From contig KV748210.1 of assembly GCA_001692895.1 (NCBI GenBank), forward strand, positions 806,001 through 870,000: a stretch of DNA of 64,000 bases, written 5' to 3'. Numbering within the stretch: position 1 is the first letter of the stretch; each line of letters begins with the position of its first letter. The notes under the pieces were generated by a model. That model searched no databases. It was not told where the DNA came from and worked only from the letters and a program-made list of their open reading frames with translations. This DNA is from Cenococcum geophilum 1.58. Its lineage: Eukaryota > Ascomycota > Dothideomycetes > Gloniales > Gloniaceae. The position numbers and the translations under genes were made by a program. Of the stretch, positions 1 to 11,776 are shown piece after piece.

Positions 1-467
1 ATAAAATAGGTAAGTTAAATCATTCCGATCCCTCCTTCGCTTAGTTACAGTAACGTTATTCTTAGGTGCGTTAGTGTTAGTATTAATACCTAGGTGCTTT
101 TAGACGATTGCTAGCTAAAAAGGTATTATGTTTTGCTATACGTAGCACGAATATAGTAGTCATTTCGCTTATTTTAATATATCTTAAGTAGAACGTAAAT
201 TATCTATTAAAATTCTTGTTTTCTAGAGCGTTTATAGATTCCTACTTATATAATAATATATAGATATAGCAGCGGTACACTTTAGAACGGACGTTATCTA
301 TACCCAATTTCTCTTATCTAAGCTATAAATACTATAGCCATTTTTATAAAAATAAAGATAATAGTTACGAGAGCCTAATAAAGAAATCCTCTAAGTACTT
401 GCTATATAATCCCTATTTCTTTATATCTGTCTACTAAGACTCTACAGTACTTACTACTAATTTACTT

Positions 468-830
468 AAGGAGCCCTTTACAAAAGAAATTAAGCTGTTT
501 TAAACGGCTATTTAAAGGCTAAAATTCCAAGTTAACCAGGCGTAAATCCTGATGAAGGTTATAAGAAACGTAATCCCAAATTTTATCCCGAACATCTATT
601 CTTACACTAACTAAATATAAAATTAGCAGCTTTAGCATAGGCTTAATATAGACTTACTACCTAATATTACTGTTTTTCTATTAAGTACTACTAATTTCTC
701 TTTTAGAACATTTGTAATATCTAGCCTCCCTTATATTGCCTTAATTCTCTTACTATATTCTTTTTTAGGTTCCTCTATCTAAGGAAGATATATCTTAACC
801 TTAATATTCTATCGACTTACTTAGGTTTGC
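468..830 (+). pseudogene. weak eroded coding fragment, unassigned
   Basis: A plus-strand frame beginning KEPFTKEIKLF keeps mixed, protein-like residue use (for example FQVNQA, MKVIRNVIPNF) for about 120 codons, with TAA/TAG at positions that fit former Gln or Trp. The second half turns hydrophobic (YIALILLLYSFLG), suggesting a membrane segment. I recognise no family. It could be chance openness in AT-rich DNA. Confidence 0.22.
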
Positions 831-2443
831 TCTTATATATACAAAATGCTACTTATATATTCCTTAGTATTATCTATTAGTAATTAATCTATAAATAGTT
901 TTACCTATAATTGCTGACCTAGTTTAATAGTATTAGCACTTAATCCAGTTTAACTTAAGGTAAATATACTATCTATATCTAGCTCCTATATAAGTACTAT
1001 CCGCCTTATTTTAACTTCGTAACGTCTATAGCCTTAGATAAGCTTATCAATATATACTAGGTAGCTAGCAACTCTAATACTAGTTATAAACATTAGTACC
1101 GTTCTAAAATTGCTAAAATTATATCCAACCCTATATAGCCCGTCAACAAATACTAATATTAAAGTATCTGTATAACTTATAAGCTTTCTAGTAAACCCTT
1201 ACTAGGGTTTAATAAGTAAATATATCTTTAATCGATTTAAGTTACTATCCTAGCCTAATATTATAAAAGGGTAACGTTAAAAAATAGACCAGAAGCTAGC
1301 TTTAGAAATAGAAAGGTAAATATATTAACTAGCTTTTACTTTCTAGGGTCTAGGTATATAAACTAAGACATAAAGGGCTCCACTTTCTTATATTACTTCT
1401 GCTTTAGTTCAAAATCTATTCTAAGAAAAGTTTTAGTATAAGCAGAAGATCTATTTTAAGGCTATAGAGGAAGCCCATATAGATGCCCTAATAAGTAGAT
1501 ATAATTCTGCTGTCTGGTTCCCCTTAATATAAAGCCAAAAAGCGAAGATAAAGATCTTAGAGAGAAGCGTATAGAACTAAAAGAAAAATTTATAAACAGC
1601 CCTTTAAATAAAATAAGTAGAAAGAAGGTATATTAATATTAATAATAAGCCTCCCTGGCGTTAAAAGTCAATTTGCTTTTAGGCAATAGTTTAGAGGCGG
1701 GCTAAATATACAACAAGCCCCCAAATTCCCGATGTATTAAGCATAAATAGTTGTCGATTTATAAATGGAGTGACTATATAGACTAACCCTTACAGAAAAG
1801 TGACTATTCCTATACATATATGGATTTTATATTGCGTTTACACGGAAACGCCAAGGTAATTAGCAACTATGCTAAGCGATCCCACTATGACCGGGATTAT
1901 ATTAGTAAGGGATATTATACTAGCGCGTATTCCGATCTGAGCAAAGGATCTAACTCTAATGGTTATATATAAAACGTTGGCAATGACGTATAAGGTAACG
2001 CTTAAAAGAAAAATTTAGGTCGGCCTTTTAGGTATAGTATTTCCTCGCCAAATATAAAGATAAACAAGATATTTTAAAAGGAAGAAGGTAGACAAGGTAT
2101 AGAGAAAACGTATAATATGAGAGATTACGCGGTATAGTAGCAGAAGCATAAAGCCGCCCACTACTACAGCCGCATACTATGTGGTAACGTTTATTATAAG
2201 TTGTATTTTTTTACCTTTACGCGGCGCGGAGTAGAACTTAAATATAGCATTACTTAATATAGCATTGAAGACATTATAAGCTAAATCTAAAGGCAGCGAA
2301 GTATAAGAGATAATGCCCGTAATTTCCTAAGAGCAGTAGTATCTAGTTTCCTTAGCTTATACCTAGATATAGGGTATAAAGCCATCCTAGGCCAGGCAGG
2401 CAAAAATTTATAAAAAAGCAAGTGCCTAATCCTAGCATTAACC
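831..2443. other. unassigned RIP-eroded stretch
   Basis: Stops occur in every frame on both strands. Short protein-like runs appear on the plus strand near 1.27-1.6 kb and 2.1-2.4 kb, but I could not join them into a convincing frame. No terminal repeats or RNA genes were seen. Confidence 0.4.
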
Positions 2444-2740
2444 CCAAAAATTATAGTAAATAAAAAGAAAAGAGTAGTCCAGAAATCGTTCCGTAAACGT
2501 CGGAACAATTTCCTTTAAAGAGCCTATAAAATTGGCGCGCAGTATAGTACGAATATATATATTCTTATTTACAGGTAGGGTAAATACTATGTATATACTT
2601 CCACGCTACGTACCTCCTGGCCTCCTCCTGTAGAAGAAGTAGTAATATACTTTCTTACCCTCCTATATATAAAGCTAACCATTCATATAGTAGCGTTATT
2701 ATTTGCCAGCCTAAAAGACATTATTAAACTTCAGCCCTAG
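2444..2740 (+). pseudogene. eroded MADS-box-like protein fragment
   Basis: The plus-strand frame carries a basic stretch KSFRKRRNNFL, then a stop, RAYKIGAQYSTNIYILIYR, a stop, GKYYVYTST and SWPPPVEEV. Known MADS/SRF-like DNA-binding domains have the same order: a basic KRR helix followed by a short beta hairpin. Small fungal MADS-like proteins often continue with a SWPP motif followed by acidic residues, as here. The two internal stops fit former Gln codons. The N-terminal limit is not resolved, and about 100 codons remain readable up to a TAG at 2,738. The family call rests on by-eye similarity; a gene-sized functional protein is excluded by the stops. Confidence 0.45.
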
Positions 2741-3725
2741 CATAGCTGAAAAGAACCTATTAAAGGGAACACTTACTAAATCAGCGCCTCTTAAAAGGCT
2801 GCAAAGGCCCCTAATACTAAAAGGCGTCTCGATTAGCCTTTATTTACATACCTTCTAGCTAGGAAGAATAGCGGTAAAAGGTAAGAGGGCGGATGGCGAT
2901 AGGCGCCCCTTAAGAGCATTATAGTAGTGGAGCAAAAATTTAAAATACTAGCGCGTTTATAGGCAGCAGCGGTCCCTAAAGAGACTAAAGGTAAGGATAT
3001 AGAGGATAGGCAACCTATAGGTACTATATAGGTAGGGCCTAATAGCGAAGAGATGGAATACGGGGTTTTCTTAGACGGAGTTTTCTCCCTATATATATAT
3101 AAGGCGTAGTCCATATAGGCCTAATAGGGATCCGCTTTAGTAGCTATAATTTATATTACCAAATTGCCTTAAACCTGGCAGACCGGCCCCTAATCTTACT
3201 AATATTATACTTATTAACGTCCCCTACTATAAAGCGAGACATACCAAGCCGGGACATATAAGGGGTACTTTGACTTTTAGTAACTTAATCTCTTTACATA
3301 TATTAATATTTGCTACAGTTCTGTATATACTTTATACTATAGCTATTTATAAACATCAAAGACCTCTCCTACCTAAAAATTACAATTACATCGTTACCAT
3401 TATGCTTAAGTTACGGAGATCGTTCTTATCGCGCGAAACAGTGTTCCTTTGCTATAGGACTACCGTATATATATAGCCTTATTTTCTTTATAGATTAATC
3501 TTTATATAAGTTTTCCTTACCTAAAATCTGCGTACGGACTTCTAATTGATATATATATATACACAAACCCCTAAATAGGTACGAAATAGGTGCCTAGACG
3601 ATAACGTCTAATATTAGGTTTATCTTATTACCGCTGCTTAAGGAGAATCCCTACCGCTTAAGTTATTACAACACTAGCGTTATATAATAATAGCGGGCTA
3701 AACGAATACTTTTTAGGTTATATAA
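2741..3725. other. unassigned RIP-eroded stretch
   Basis: Open frames on the minus strand at 2,833-3,114 and on the plus strand at 3,270-3,476 have low-complexity, AT-driven residue use and no start context or family signal. I see no repeat or RNA structure here. Confidence 0.35.
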
Positions 3726-3820
3726 GTGTGGTTATAAGCGATATATAATGGTAATCAAAGCAGACTTAACTGGATGTTACCATTATAAACAGGGAGGTAG
3801 CCAACCCGCACTAGCCACAC
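3726..3820. repeat. nested inverted repeat (hairpin)
   Basis: Inner arms at 3,745-3,754 and 3,777-3,786 are perfect 10-bp complements (ataatggtaa / ttaccattat) around a 22-nt loop. Outer arms gtgtggtt (3,726) and agccacac (3,813) pair with one G:T-type difference that a RIP transition explains. The stretch keeps CpA and TpG, so it is less mutated than its surroundings. It may be a small foldback element or a transcribed hairpin upstream of the next gene remnant. Confidence 0.5.
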
Positions 3821-4188
3821 CCTTATCGAGGTGGCGTTTCCTAAACGTTAGTGCGGTCAAAGCCACGATCTACTTTATAAAGGAAATAGGACGTTTACAC
3901 CTAAGCAAATAACAAGCTAATCTCAATAAGCAAATACTCCTAAAATCCCCTCTCCTACTTATACCTCCTAACTGACTATATTTTACGTTTCTATATCCTT
4001 CTATATTTAGCTTATACTACGACTCTAATAATACGCTTTGTCACTCCCCTGGTCTTTAACCTATTAAGCCAAAGACTACCCCCTTACCTTCGCCTCTACC
4101 ATTTATCCCCTAATAAGCCGCGGTTCTACCACATCGAAGACGCCGAAAGGAATGTAATACTTAGCCTAGCCAAGGCAACACAGTTCTA
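3821..4188 (+). promoter_or_regulatory. possible promoter/5' leader with pyrimidine-rich tracts
   Basis: This lightly mutated stretch precedes the ATG at 4,189. It contains a TATA-like tttataaagg near 3,874 and C/T-rich runs (for example cccctctcctacttatacc near 3,947 and cctctaccatttatcccc near 4,092). Pyrimidine-rich leaders just upstream of start codons are typical of filamentous fungal genes. The assignment is inference from composition and position only. Confidence 0.3.
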
Positions 4189-4720
4189 ATGAATTTTGTT
4201 AGCCCTGACTACCTAAATATTGCTATAAACGCAGGCGAAAGTCCGTTAAACTCTATGTTTAAGTCAAAAGCGAGCGACCTAGAGCATAATAAGGCGTTTA
4301 AGGAAGTAGAGGGTTTAAATATAATAGATAGTATTTCTAATTCCAACTAAAAAGAAAGTAACCGCACCGCTATAAATATAGAGCCAAAACCCAATACAGC
4401 CTAAGCCATAGAGTGCTTATATATAAGCTAGGTGCTCCTAGTAAACATATAATTAAAAGTGAAAATGGAAGAAGTTAAGGCAAAAGGCTTACTAGGCTAA
4501 AAAGCGAGCCAAGCAGTATATAGAACAAGGGCATTTAGGGGATTTTTAAGGGCTGTCTCTAAGTAAAGTAATGAGCACTATAGTAGCAAAAGAGCTATTA
4601 TATAAGACTTTAACGGAAGTAGCTAAAGAGATAATAATATCGCATTATGGCTTAGATACCGTGCGCTTATATAGCAAATATCCTTAATCCTATATTATAC
4701 TATAACGTATACTTAGAGTA
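4189..4720 (+). pseudogene. eroded hypothetical gene, cut by MITE
   Basis: An ATG at 4,189 opens a 53-codon frame (MNFVSPDYLNIAINAGESP...) ending in TAA at 4,348. The same frame then stays protein-like through MEEVKAKGLLG, RTRAFRGFLRAVSK and NIALWLRYRAL, with only TAA/TAG stops, until the MITE boundary at 4,721. The N-terminal part is lightly mutated and follows a plausible leader, which supports the chosen start. The residue pattern is helical and soluble. I do not recognise the family. The transposon either truncated the gene or landed in its 3' region, since no clear continuation appears after 5,205. Confidence 0.4.
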
Positions 4721-5203
4721 CAATAATATGCATAACTAGCTTCCACCCCTCTAAAAAAAAAAATTATTTCGCTTTGGTACGCGGGCTCGCTAAATCGCCA
4801 CCAACTGTATATAGTAATTGTAGTAAATATATATGCCTATACGCAAGGACCTTTTTAGTTGCCCTAGAGAATCGCCTTAGTTAGCTAGGAGAACCAAACT
4901 AAGGATACACGCGCCCTCCCCTCCCCTTTAACTGCGCGCCCCCCTACTATACCGCCAAAACGCGAATATAAAGCTATTCCTGCAATTGCCGATAAAATTT
5001 AGTAATATCGTACTAGTAAAAACCTTACGATATTTAATAAAGATCACGACACTATAGAGGAAGGCTAATTGCGAAGTCTGCTAGAAGTAAAGTTCTTATA
5101 GCTAAGTATAGGCATTCGCTACGATTACTAGCGAGCCCGCGTACCAAAGTGAAATAATATTTTTTTTTAGAGGGGGGGTGGAAGCTAGTCGTGTATATTA
5201 TTA
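4721..5203. mobile_element. MITE with long terminal inverted repeats
   Basis: The ends are inverted copies of about 70 bp. The left arm runs from 4,721 (caataatat...actagcttccacccct, an A-run, then ttggtacgcgggctcgc). The right arm is its complement and ends at 5,203. Mismatches between arms are mostly transitions. TA dinucleotides flank both ends (4,719-4,720 and 5,204-5,205), the target duplication used by Tc1/mariner-type elements such as fungal Fot1/pogo. The 483-bp length and the lack of any coding frame fit a non-autonomous MITE. The interior has a C-rich tract (cgccctcccctcccc) near 4,913. The superfamily is inferred from the TA duplication. Confidence 0.75.
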
Positions 5204-5440
5204 TAGTAGTTCGCTGTTACCTTATACCGGGGAGTAAAATACCCTAACTAAACTATTTCATTGCCTTTTTGCTAAGGCTTACTCCTTTATTAGCTAAGTC
5301 CTTAACTTTTAGTACCGGTCTACGCCAATCCCATATTATATCTTATCTACTTATAGATACTTTGCCCTATATTAGCTAGTAAACATTAAAGCAAGGCAGC
5401 GGCTTAACTACTTTAGATAACATTCTATAAATATAACATA

Positions 5441-6097
5441 ATGCCTTTTAATAAGGATCGTCTTTACGTCGCCCTTTACGCTCGCAGCGGTGATCCTACT
5501 ATACCAGATAGAGAAGATAAGTAAGTAACGCCGGAGCCCTTACTCCTCTTAGGTGTAATATAAGTAAGCGTAAAGGCAGGATTAAAGGCCATTTTATAGC
5601 GGTATTATATTATGGCTAATACTATATTAATAACTAGGTATTACTAGGCTCTACTAATTAGGCTAAAGACTGAAGCCGAAGGCGGAATAGGCACACAATA
5701 TTATATAAAGGAAAGGCTGATATAGACTGGGGAAATAGAGTGGTACTATAAAGAGCGTAATACCTCTCTTACTCTAACTAGTATACTACTTATCCGTATT
5801 ATAATTGGTAAAGTAAAGGATAGGGATTAGCTCGTAAATGTATTATATAACAACCCTATTAGACAAGGAGATTTAGGTTAAAATTATATAATATGGATAA
5901 AAGAGGCACTTAAGGGGCTAAAGGTTAATAGGAAAGCCTTAGGTATTAGCGTAATAGAGTAGAATTAAGTGCGAGACGGGGTAATGACGTATTATTAGAG
6001 AAAGAAGGATTAGCATTATTTTAATAGTTAGGGCGACTTTGATATAAATAAAACCCTAACTTATAACTTAATGGACGGCACAGAGACAATTCCCTAA
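5441..6097 (+). pseudogene. eroded DUF6914-like fungal protein
   Basis: Exon 1 (5,441-5,520) starts MPFNKDRLYVALYARSG. A 117-nt intron follows (donor GTAAGT at 5,521, branch-like gctaat near 5,614, acceptor TAG at 5,635-5,637). Exon 2 (5,638-6,097) reads YY*ALLI, EIEWYYKERNTSLT, LLIRIIIGKVKDRD, NPIRQGDLG, IWIKEALKGL, RKKD and GDFDINKTLTYNL before TAA. This matches the order of a small, common fungal family (N-terminal RLYVALYARGG and YHWAL motifs) that I recall as DUF6914. Nine or so stops sit where Trp, Gln or Arg is expected. Length (about 180 codons) and splice sites are preserved, so only point mutation has destroyed it. The function of the family is unknown. Confidence 0.75.
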
Positions 6098-6502
6098 ATA
6101 TTTATTATAATAAGATTATTAGAATTTATTCTTATTCACCCTAGGAAAAGAGAAAGAGGTCCTTTAAAAGCAGAGTATTTAGAAATCTCCAAAATATTGC
6201 TAACAAATTTTCTCTATAGCTAGTTCCTTAGGTATAGGATTAAGAAATTTATCAACCTTATCTCGCTAAAAGGAGTTTTATAGATTAACCTAATATACTA
6301 TAGTGTACTTCTAGTATGGTGGGAACCACCCAGCGGTCTCCTAATTAACGATTTTAATAACTTTATCTCCACATATAAGAATATTTAAGCTGCTTAAATT
6401 ACTATATATAAAAACAGGCGGAAGCCAGGGCCCGTTATGTTTGGCTATAAGCTATCTTAGCTTTAGTTTAAATTTTGGATTAAACTCTAGCCCTTATTAT
6501 AA

Positions 6503-7540
6503 ATGCTTATAAAAATCTTAAATATATTTAAAGGGTCTATACCGCAAGGAGGGACCTAGGAGCCGGCAATCGTTTAGAGGCCCGCCGTTAACATTTATAA
6601 CATCTATACCTTAAAGAGGTATTTTTCGCATCTCTTGGACCATATCTTTAACTTAGGAGAGGATCTTTGCCTTCAACTCAGAGCTTTATACTACCCACCT
6701 ATATCCTACCATTTTTCTATAAATCCTCTCTATTACAATATAAGTCCAATCTTTATGCGTAAAAGAGTAGAGAACTTTTAGAACCGGAATTAAAGTATTC
6801 TAAGTTAGGAATTGCATAGTACATGCTTTAGAAAGGTATTAAAGAGGGCCATATTTAACGCAGATATTAGAAGAGAGCATAAGAATAGTTCCGTTACGTT
6901 AACGGAAACGCTTTAGTAGCTTAATCGCGAAGAGAATAAGAAAGCGGCGGAGATAGGTATTATTAATAGGTTCTAAGTCTAGTAGCAGTATGGAAAAGTC
7001 TGTTTATTCCTAAGTAATATCCAATATAGCTATACTAGGTAGCAAGACTAAATAATGGTCTCTAAGCACTTAGGCCTATAAGATTAAAGCTAACGTTATA
7101 AGTAAATGTTATAATCGTAGAAGAGCTAAAAACAGTACAACTAAGGATGCGTTATTAACTTAAAATGGAACCCCTTTCGTTCTTATACTTCGCCACGCTT
7201 TTAATTTAATCTCTTTAGCAACCCTATTAGTAACCGAAATTTAGTAGTGCCTAAGGCAGCAGGCTTAGCCAAAACGTCGCTAAATTATAACTAGGTAAGT
7301 ATAGCCGACTTCCAGGTTCCCGTGCTTAAGAGTTACGTAGGTTTAGTTTAGGCCCCGCTTAGGATTATTTCTAGCGCATTCTATAAGACATAACTTATTC
7401 TCGGACTAGACTCCGCTCTTTAATTTAGGCCGTGTTATTTTAAAGGGCCTTACTAGGTTATATTTGCCAAGTTCCTTAAACCGTTACGTATTGTACCTAA
7501 TTTTCTAAGCCTATTCCTTATAGAGGGTAATAAAGGGTAG
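6503..7540 (+). pseudogene. eroded hypothetical protein, about 345 codons
   Basis: One frame runs without shift from an ATG at 6,503 to a TAG at 7,538. Readable blocks include IYTLKRYFSHLLDHIFNLGEDL, then RKVLKRAIFNADIRREHKN, SSVTLTETL, LNREENKKAAEIGIINRF, YGKVCLFLSNIQYSYTR and NLKWNPFRSYTSPRF. Stops are TAA/TAG, often in runs where a Gln-rich stretch is likely (around 6,990-7,140). The middle is charged and helix-prone; the end is hydrophobic. The same frame stays weakly protein-like to about 7,990, overlapping the next gene. I do not recognise the family. Confidence 0.45.
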
Positions 7541-7800
7541 TAAAAGAACCATAAACCTTAAAGGATCTCCGAACGTAATAGAAATCACTCTATATCTACA
7601 TTTCTTTTATTAGAGCTACTTAAACAAAAGTAAGTTAACACCCTTCCAGCTATATATAATTGGAGTAATTACTTAATCTATAATCCCTCTCCAAGCTTCC
7701 CTTTTTAATTTAGTCACCTATATTTAAGAGAAGGAATAGACCTAAATTACTCCCTTAAATATTACTTAAGACGCAGTCAAAACTAAAACTAGGAAAGAAA

Positions 7801-8190
7801 ACCAACGAAATATATCATCTAAAAGTATTCTACTCGGCTTAGCGCAGCTTATAGACAGCGAGAAATAGCGACTTAAAACTTATATACCAAGGACTAAAGT
7901 TTAAAGTCTATAAAGCGATTATATACACCCAATCTCCTATACTTGCAGCCGCCTATAATGGAGACTTTTAAGTAAAAGCTAACTAAATATTTAGTGGAAT
8001 TAACCCTAACTAGGAACTAACTAATAGGTAAAAAGCGGCGACTAACATTATAAGTATTAACGAGTTTGATTTCGGCACCGTTAAGAGAATAATCCAATTT
8101 ATATATAAAAAGGACTATAACAATAGTAGGGAGGAGTAAGGATCTAATATTGTAAGTGTAGAAACTCTCTACTGGGGTAAGGGATATATT
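7801..8190 (+). pseudogene. eroded BTB/POZ domain protein
   Basis: The plus frame reads SDLKLIYQGLKFKVYKAII, then TQSPILAAAYNGDF, and after a gap NIISINEFDFGTVKRIIQF and IYKKDY. This is the fungal BTB/POZ pattern: a D-x-L strand, F-x-V-HK (H now Y), Q-SP-L, an NG-F helix, then I-x-EFD...V-MIQF-YT-DY. BTB domains mediate dimerisation and adaptor functions. A short intron probably lies between about 7,972 and 8,030 (GT at 7,972, ctaac branch-like motifs, several AG candidates), but its exact end is not resolved. The C-terminal part beyond DY is lost in eroded sequence. Upstream it overlaps the frame of the preceding remnant. Confidence 0.7.
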
Positions 8191-9625
8191 AATCAAAAGT
8201 TTAGCTTAAAGGGTGTGGCGCAGCGCGGCTAACCCTAGGTAGCTCGACAAAGCTACCTTACTACATCATAGTTCGAAGACGCGCTATTTCTCTAACTTAG
8301 GAGATTTATAAATGCACCGATTGTATAAACAATCTCCTTATAGACGTCTCTCACTTTAATAATAGTAAATTTATTATATAATGCCTTAAAGCATCCTACT
8401 TTTGTAGTTTTTCCTCCTGCTATTAGCCGCCGGTCTTAGGCGTTTTATTACTAGCCTAGATGACCCTTATTAAGACTACCATAATCCCATTTATAATACT
8501 AGCCCTAAGGTTATAAAGAAAGTCCAAACTTAGTACGATAGCATTTATTATTCCTTTAACTATTAAAACATAGCATTATAGCTTACGACCTTCCTTTCCT
8601 CCTCGTTCTTAAAGCGTCTTAAAGTATTAATCTAGATTATAGCTAATTAAGCCAAGACGTACTACTTAAACAACGCGGGATAATGGTTTCGACATCTATA
8701 TAGTCTCGAGAAACTCGTAAGTGGATTAAGAGAACTATTAATAAAGGGGAACGCCTAGCTATAAGGGGCGCCTAGTTATGTAATACTCTACTATATAATA
8801 GTTTTACATAAGGATCCTCTTGTTTAAACACGCCTATTTAGACCACGCTAGTTTATCTAGCGATTCGTCTAAGTTAGAAGAATAGTATCGCTTTATAATA
8901 CTAACATCCTCTAATCTTTTTAAAGAATGATAAAAGGCACTTTGCGACCAAAATTAAGGGAACAGCTAACTAGATTACTTAGGTAATGGCAATTATATAC
9001 CTAAGCTTGCACCTCACTGTTACTAAGGTATTACGTTAGTAAAGAGTACCAATTTAGGTTTTAAGTTGGTATGATTTATAACCTTTAAAACCTTTTATAA
9101 CGAAGAGTAATAAGACCCTTAGTATATACTAGCCTTAAGCTATAATAGAGCAGCGCCCAGTAGGCTTTCTAATTAGGCCAACTTAGAATAGGCTATAAAA
9201 GGGGCTTTTAATTATTCGTGTGGTATATAGGTGGTTACGATATATTTTTTACTTTAAATCTACTAAATAAGTTTTCGCTGCAGCTATACCTAAAAAACAC
9301 AATCATATAACCTATAACTCTTCTACTACTTTATATTTCGGCATCGCTTCCTAAAGCTGCTTAATTTATTATCGCAACTTAGTAGTATATAAAGAAGGTC
9401 TATTTATACTACAGCCATAGCATTCTTAGGATAGGTCTATTTTTCAATTATCTAGCCTATAGAATGTTGTTTACGCTATATATATACATTCCTATTTGCT
9501 TTTAATAGGTATAGATCTATACTATAACCCTACTTAACCCCGCCAGCTATCCTCGTGGCTCCTATACTTACCATCTCTATACCTAATATAACTCATTCTT
9601 GTAGCAGTCTAGCCTAAATAATACG
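8191..9625. other. unassigned RIP-eroded stretch
   Basis: Plus-strand translation gives scattered protein-like runs, but no frame holds for more than about 60 codons. A small hairpin (aggagatt / aatctcct) lies at about 8,300-8,340. No family is recognised. Confidence 0.35.
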
Positions 9626-10735
9626 ATGACTAAAGATAAGAGCGTGCTTTATATATACAGCTTGACGCGGTAAATCTAGCAAGTTATACCCTATTTTAAT
9701 ACAATAAGTGATGAAATAACAGGTTTAATAAAAAATACTTCTAATTTAGCGAACCTAGTAATATCTACTCTTTAGTTAAGTTAATCGCTACACCTTATAG
9801 CCAGAGGCCTTTTAAGCTAAAGCCCCATACCTAAACTTATAGAACCGCTCAAAGCCCTTAACACGGTATTAGAAAAGCTTACCTAAATATTGACCACAAT
9901 AAATGCCAAATTTACAGCACTAGAGCTCCCTTTGTGAAGTTATGGCAAGTATTATAAAGAGCTTAATAAACAGATTAGTTAGGCGGCTTAATTAGGTGCT
10001 TATAACTAGGCTATATTCAAGTATATAGGCCAGGATATCTTTGGCTTTATATATACTTTAAAAATATACATATCTACTATCGTGATAAAGATAATAGATA
10101 TTGCGTTATATATTAAAGGCGTACTTATATAAACTAGAGCTAACACTAGCACAAATTTATAGGCAATATTACGTTTACTAGAGAATGCCTTAAGAAATAT
10201 AAAGGGCTTATTAAAGACACTCAGTTTGCTATCCTTAAAGAACTAAAAAGTAAGGTTTATTAGTTAGGTAAAATAAAATAGTAGCTTAGTAAATTAATTT
10301 TTCTATTGCACCATAGGTTAATATATAGTTATTTATTAAACTAGTCTAGGCTATCTATCTCCCGTCTTTCCGAAAGTAAGAACCCGCCGCCGCTATTAAA
10401 GGAGTTAAAAAAGTTGTACAACCTATAGCGGCTTAGAGCTATATATACGCGGCAACACAGCTAATTTAGTATAGTAGGTACTAAAAGATCTGTCCTTCTA
10501 ATAATCGCGGGTGAACTTAGAATAGAATATATAATAGTTTAGAAAAGAACTACAGCGGCAAGACTTTACTTTAATAGAGTTAAATATATTTATATAAAGG
10601 TAAGGCAGATGTTTATAAAGTGCTAAAGTATAAAAGTCTGATGTTACAAGTTATATAGAAATGGAAGATATAGGTGAAGACTTTTTATAATGTTTATAAC
10701 GGTCGTCAATCGTATTCCTCCCTTTAATTTATATC
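9626..10735 (+). pseudogene. eroded helical hypothetical protein, about 370 codons
   Basis: From an ATG at 9,626 (MTKDKSVLYIYSLTR) one frame is readable to about 10,735 without a shift. Blocks include ISDEITGLIKNTSNLANL, LKALNTVLEKLT, ILTTINAKFTALELPL, YGKYYKELNKQ, YIGQDIFGFIYTLKIYI and LLENALRNIKGLLKTL. The C-terminal part has KELQRQDFTLIELNIF and SYIEMEDIGEDFL. The heptad-like spacing of Leu/Ile predicts long amphipathic helices, as in fungal N-terminal helical domains, but I cannot name the family. Stops are TAA/TAG with rare TGA. The gene converges with the nuclease-like remnant downstream. Confidence 0.5.
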
Positions 10736-10959
10736 TTATTATTGTCTAACTCTCTAAAATAATATCTCCATCCCCAAACCTTATCCCTATTAAGTATCTC
10801 TTACATTATAGGCCATAGCTTACTAGAAGCTATAACAGTAATACGTTTTAATAAGTTAAGAAGGAGGAGTATGCTATAGCGGGTGGATATACTAGCCTAT
10901 AACCTATTAAAGGGACCCTAGCACATCTAATAAATAAAGTATTAGCTAAAAGCAAGGAG

Positions 10960-11776
10960 ATTCTAAAAAGAGAAAGGAGGTATAGTATATAATACTATTA
11001 TTAGGCAACAAGCTGGAAATATATAATGACTATTTATACCCAATAATAGTCCATCCTATTACTAATAGCACTAGCTTCTTAACCTCCTCTTTATTTATCG
11101 GTGTTCTTCGTCTTATATTAATTAGTTCCTAAATTTTCCATAGTATAGCTGCATAATAGACTGCAAGCTATATCTTAGCCTCTATGGCTTTCCCTCCGGC
11201 CTCCTTTAGCTCTATAGTATATATAAAAGCAACCCTAAAAGTATATGCGTCCGTCATTGGGCTAAATATAGCACCATTATTATTATACCTAAAATTCTCG
11301 TAGACTCTATAAACATCGTCATTATCGTCTTAGTTAAATGCAATCACAAAGTCCGCCTTTTTTAATATAGTTAGCCCAAAAATGCCTATAGATAGGAAAT
11401 CGGAATAAATATTCTAAGATTAACTATATAGCTTAGACGTTAGCAATATAGATTAAAGACCAAATAACAGTAGTAAAACTTACACGCTGTTAATTTCTAG
11501 GGAAGTAATATCATCCTCCTTAACTACCGCCTTTAGGGCGTCCTAAATAACTCTTGCCCAAGCATTCTTATCTTTATTATTATTGTTATATTATTTCGCC
11601 CTTATATAAATACGTTACACGCGACTCTAAAAAGACTCTAGCTTATCTATTTCTACTTAACCTAATTATGTTTTATCTAATTGGTTAAATATATAGGAGC
11701 AAATATCGTTTTTAAAAGCTATAGGGTTAGCTTGGCGGAGGCGGCGCTAAACTAGACGCCAGTTAGCTTCTAGCAC
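10960..11776 (-). pseudogene. eroded PD-(D/E)XK nuclease-like protein
   Basis: The minus frame starts around VLEANWRLV, then RRLRQANPIAFKND, CSYIFNQLDKT, NAWARVI, ALKAVVKEDDITSLEINSV, YSDFL, KKADFVIAFN, GAIFSPMTDAYTFRVAF, YTIELKEAGGKAIEAKI, LAVYYAAILWKI and VIGWTIIGYK before fading near 10,960. This is the order of the fungal PD-(D/E)XK nuclease-like family: KADFVI core, the I-E-x-K catalytic strand (here IELK), an A-K-x-Q-L helix with Gln now a stop, and a late hydrophobic G-x-x-W strand. The C-terminal end of the family is missing or unreadable. Stops fall at expected Gln and Trp positions. Confidence 0.65.

Noticed and set aside
2287-2508. 73-codon minus-strand open frame
   Set aside because: It overlaps the plus-strand MADS-like remnant, whose residue pattern is far more protein-like.
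2833-3114. 93-codon open frame on the minus strand
   Set aside because: Residue use is AT-driven and there is no start context, family signal or partner. Long minus frames arise by chance where plus-strand CTA/TTA are sparse.
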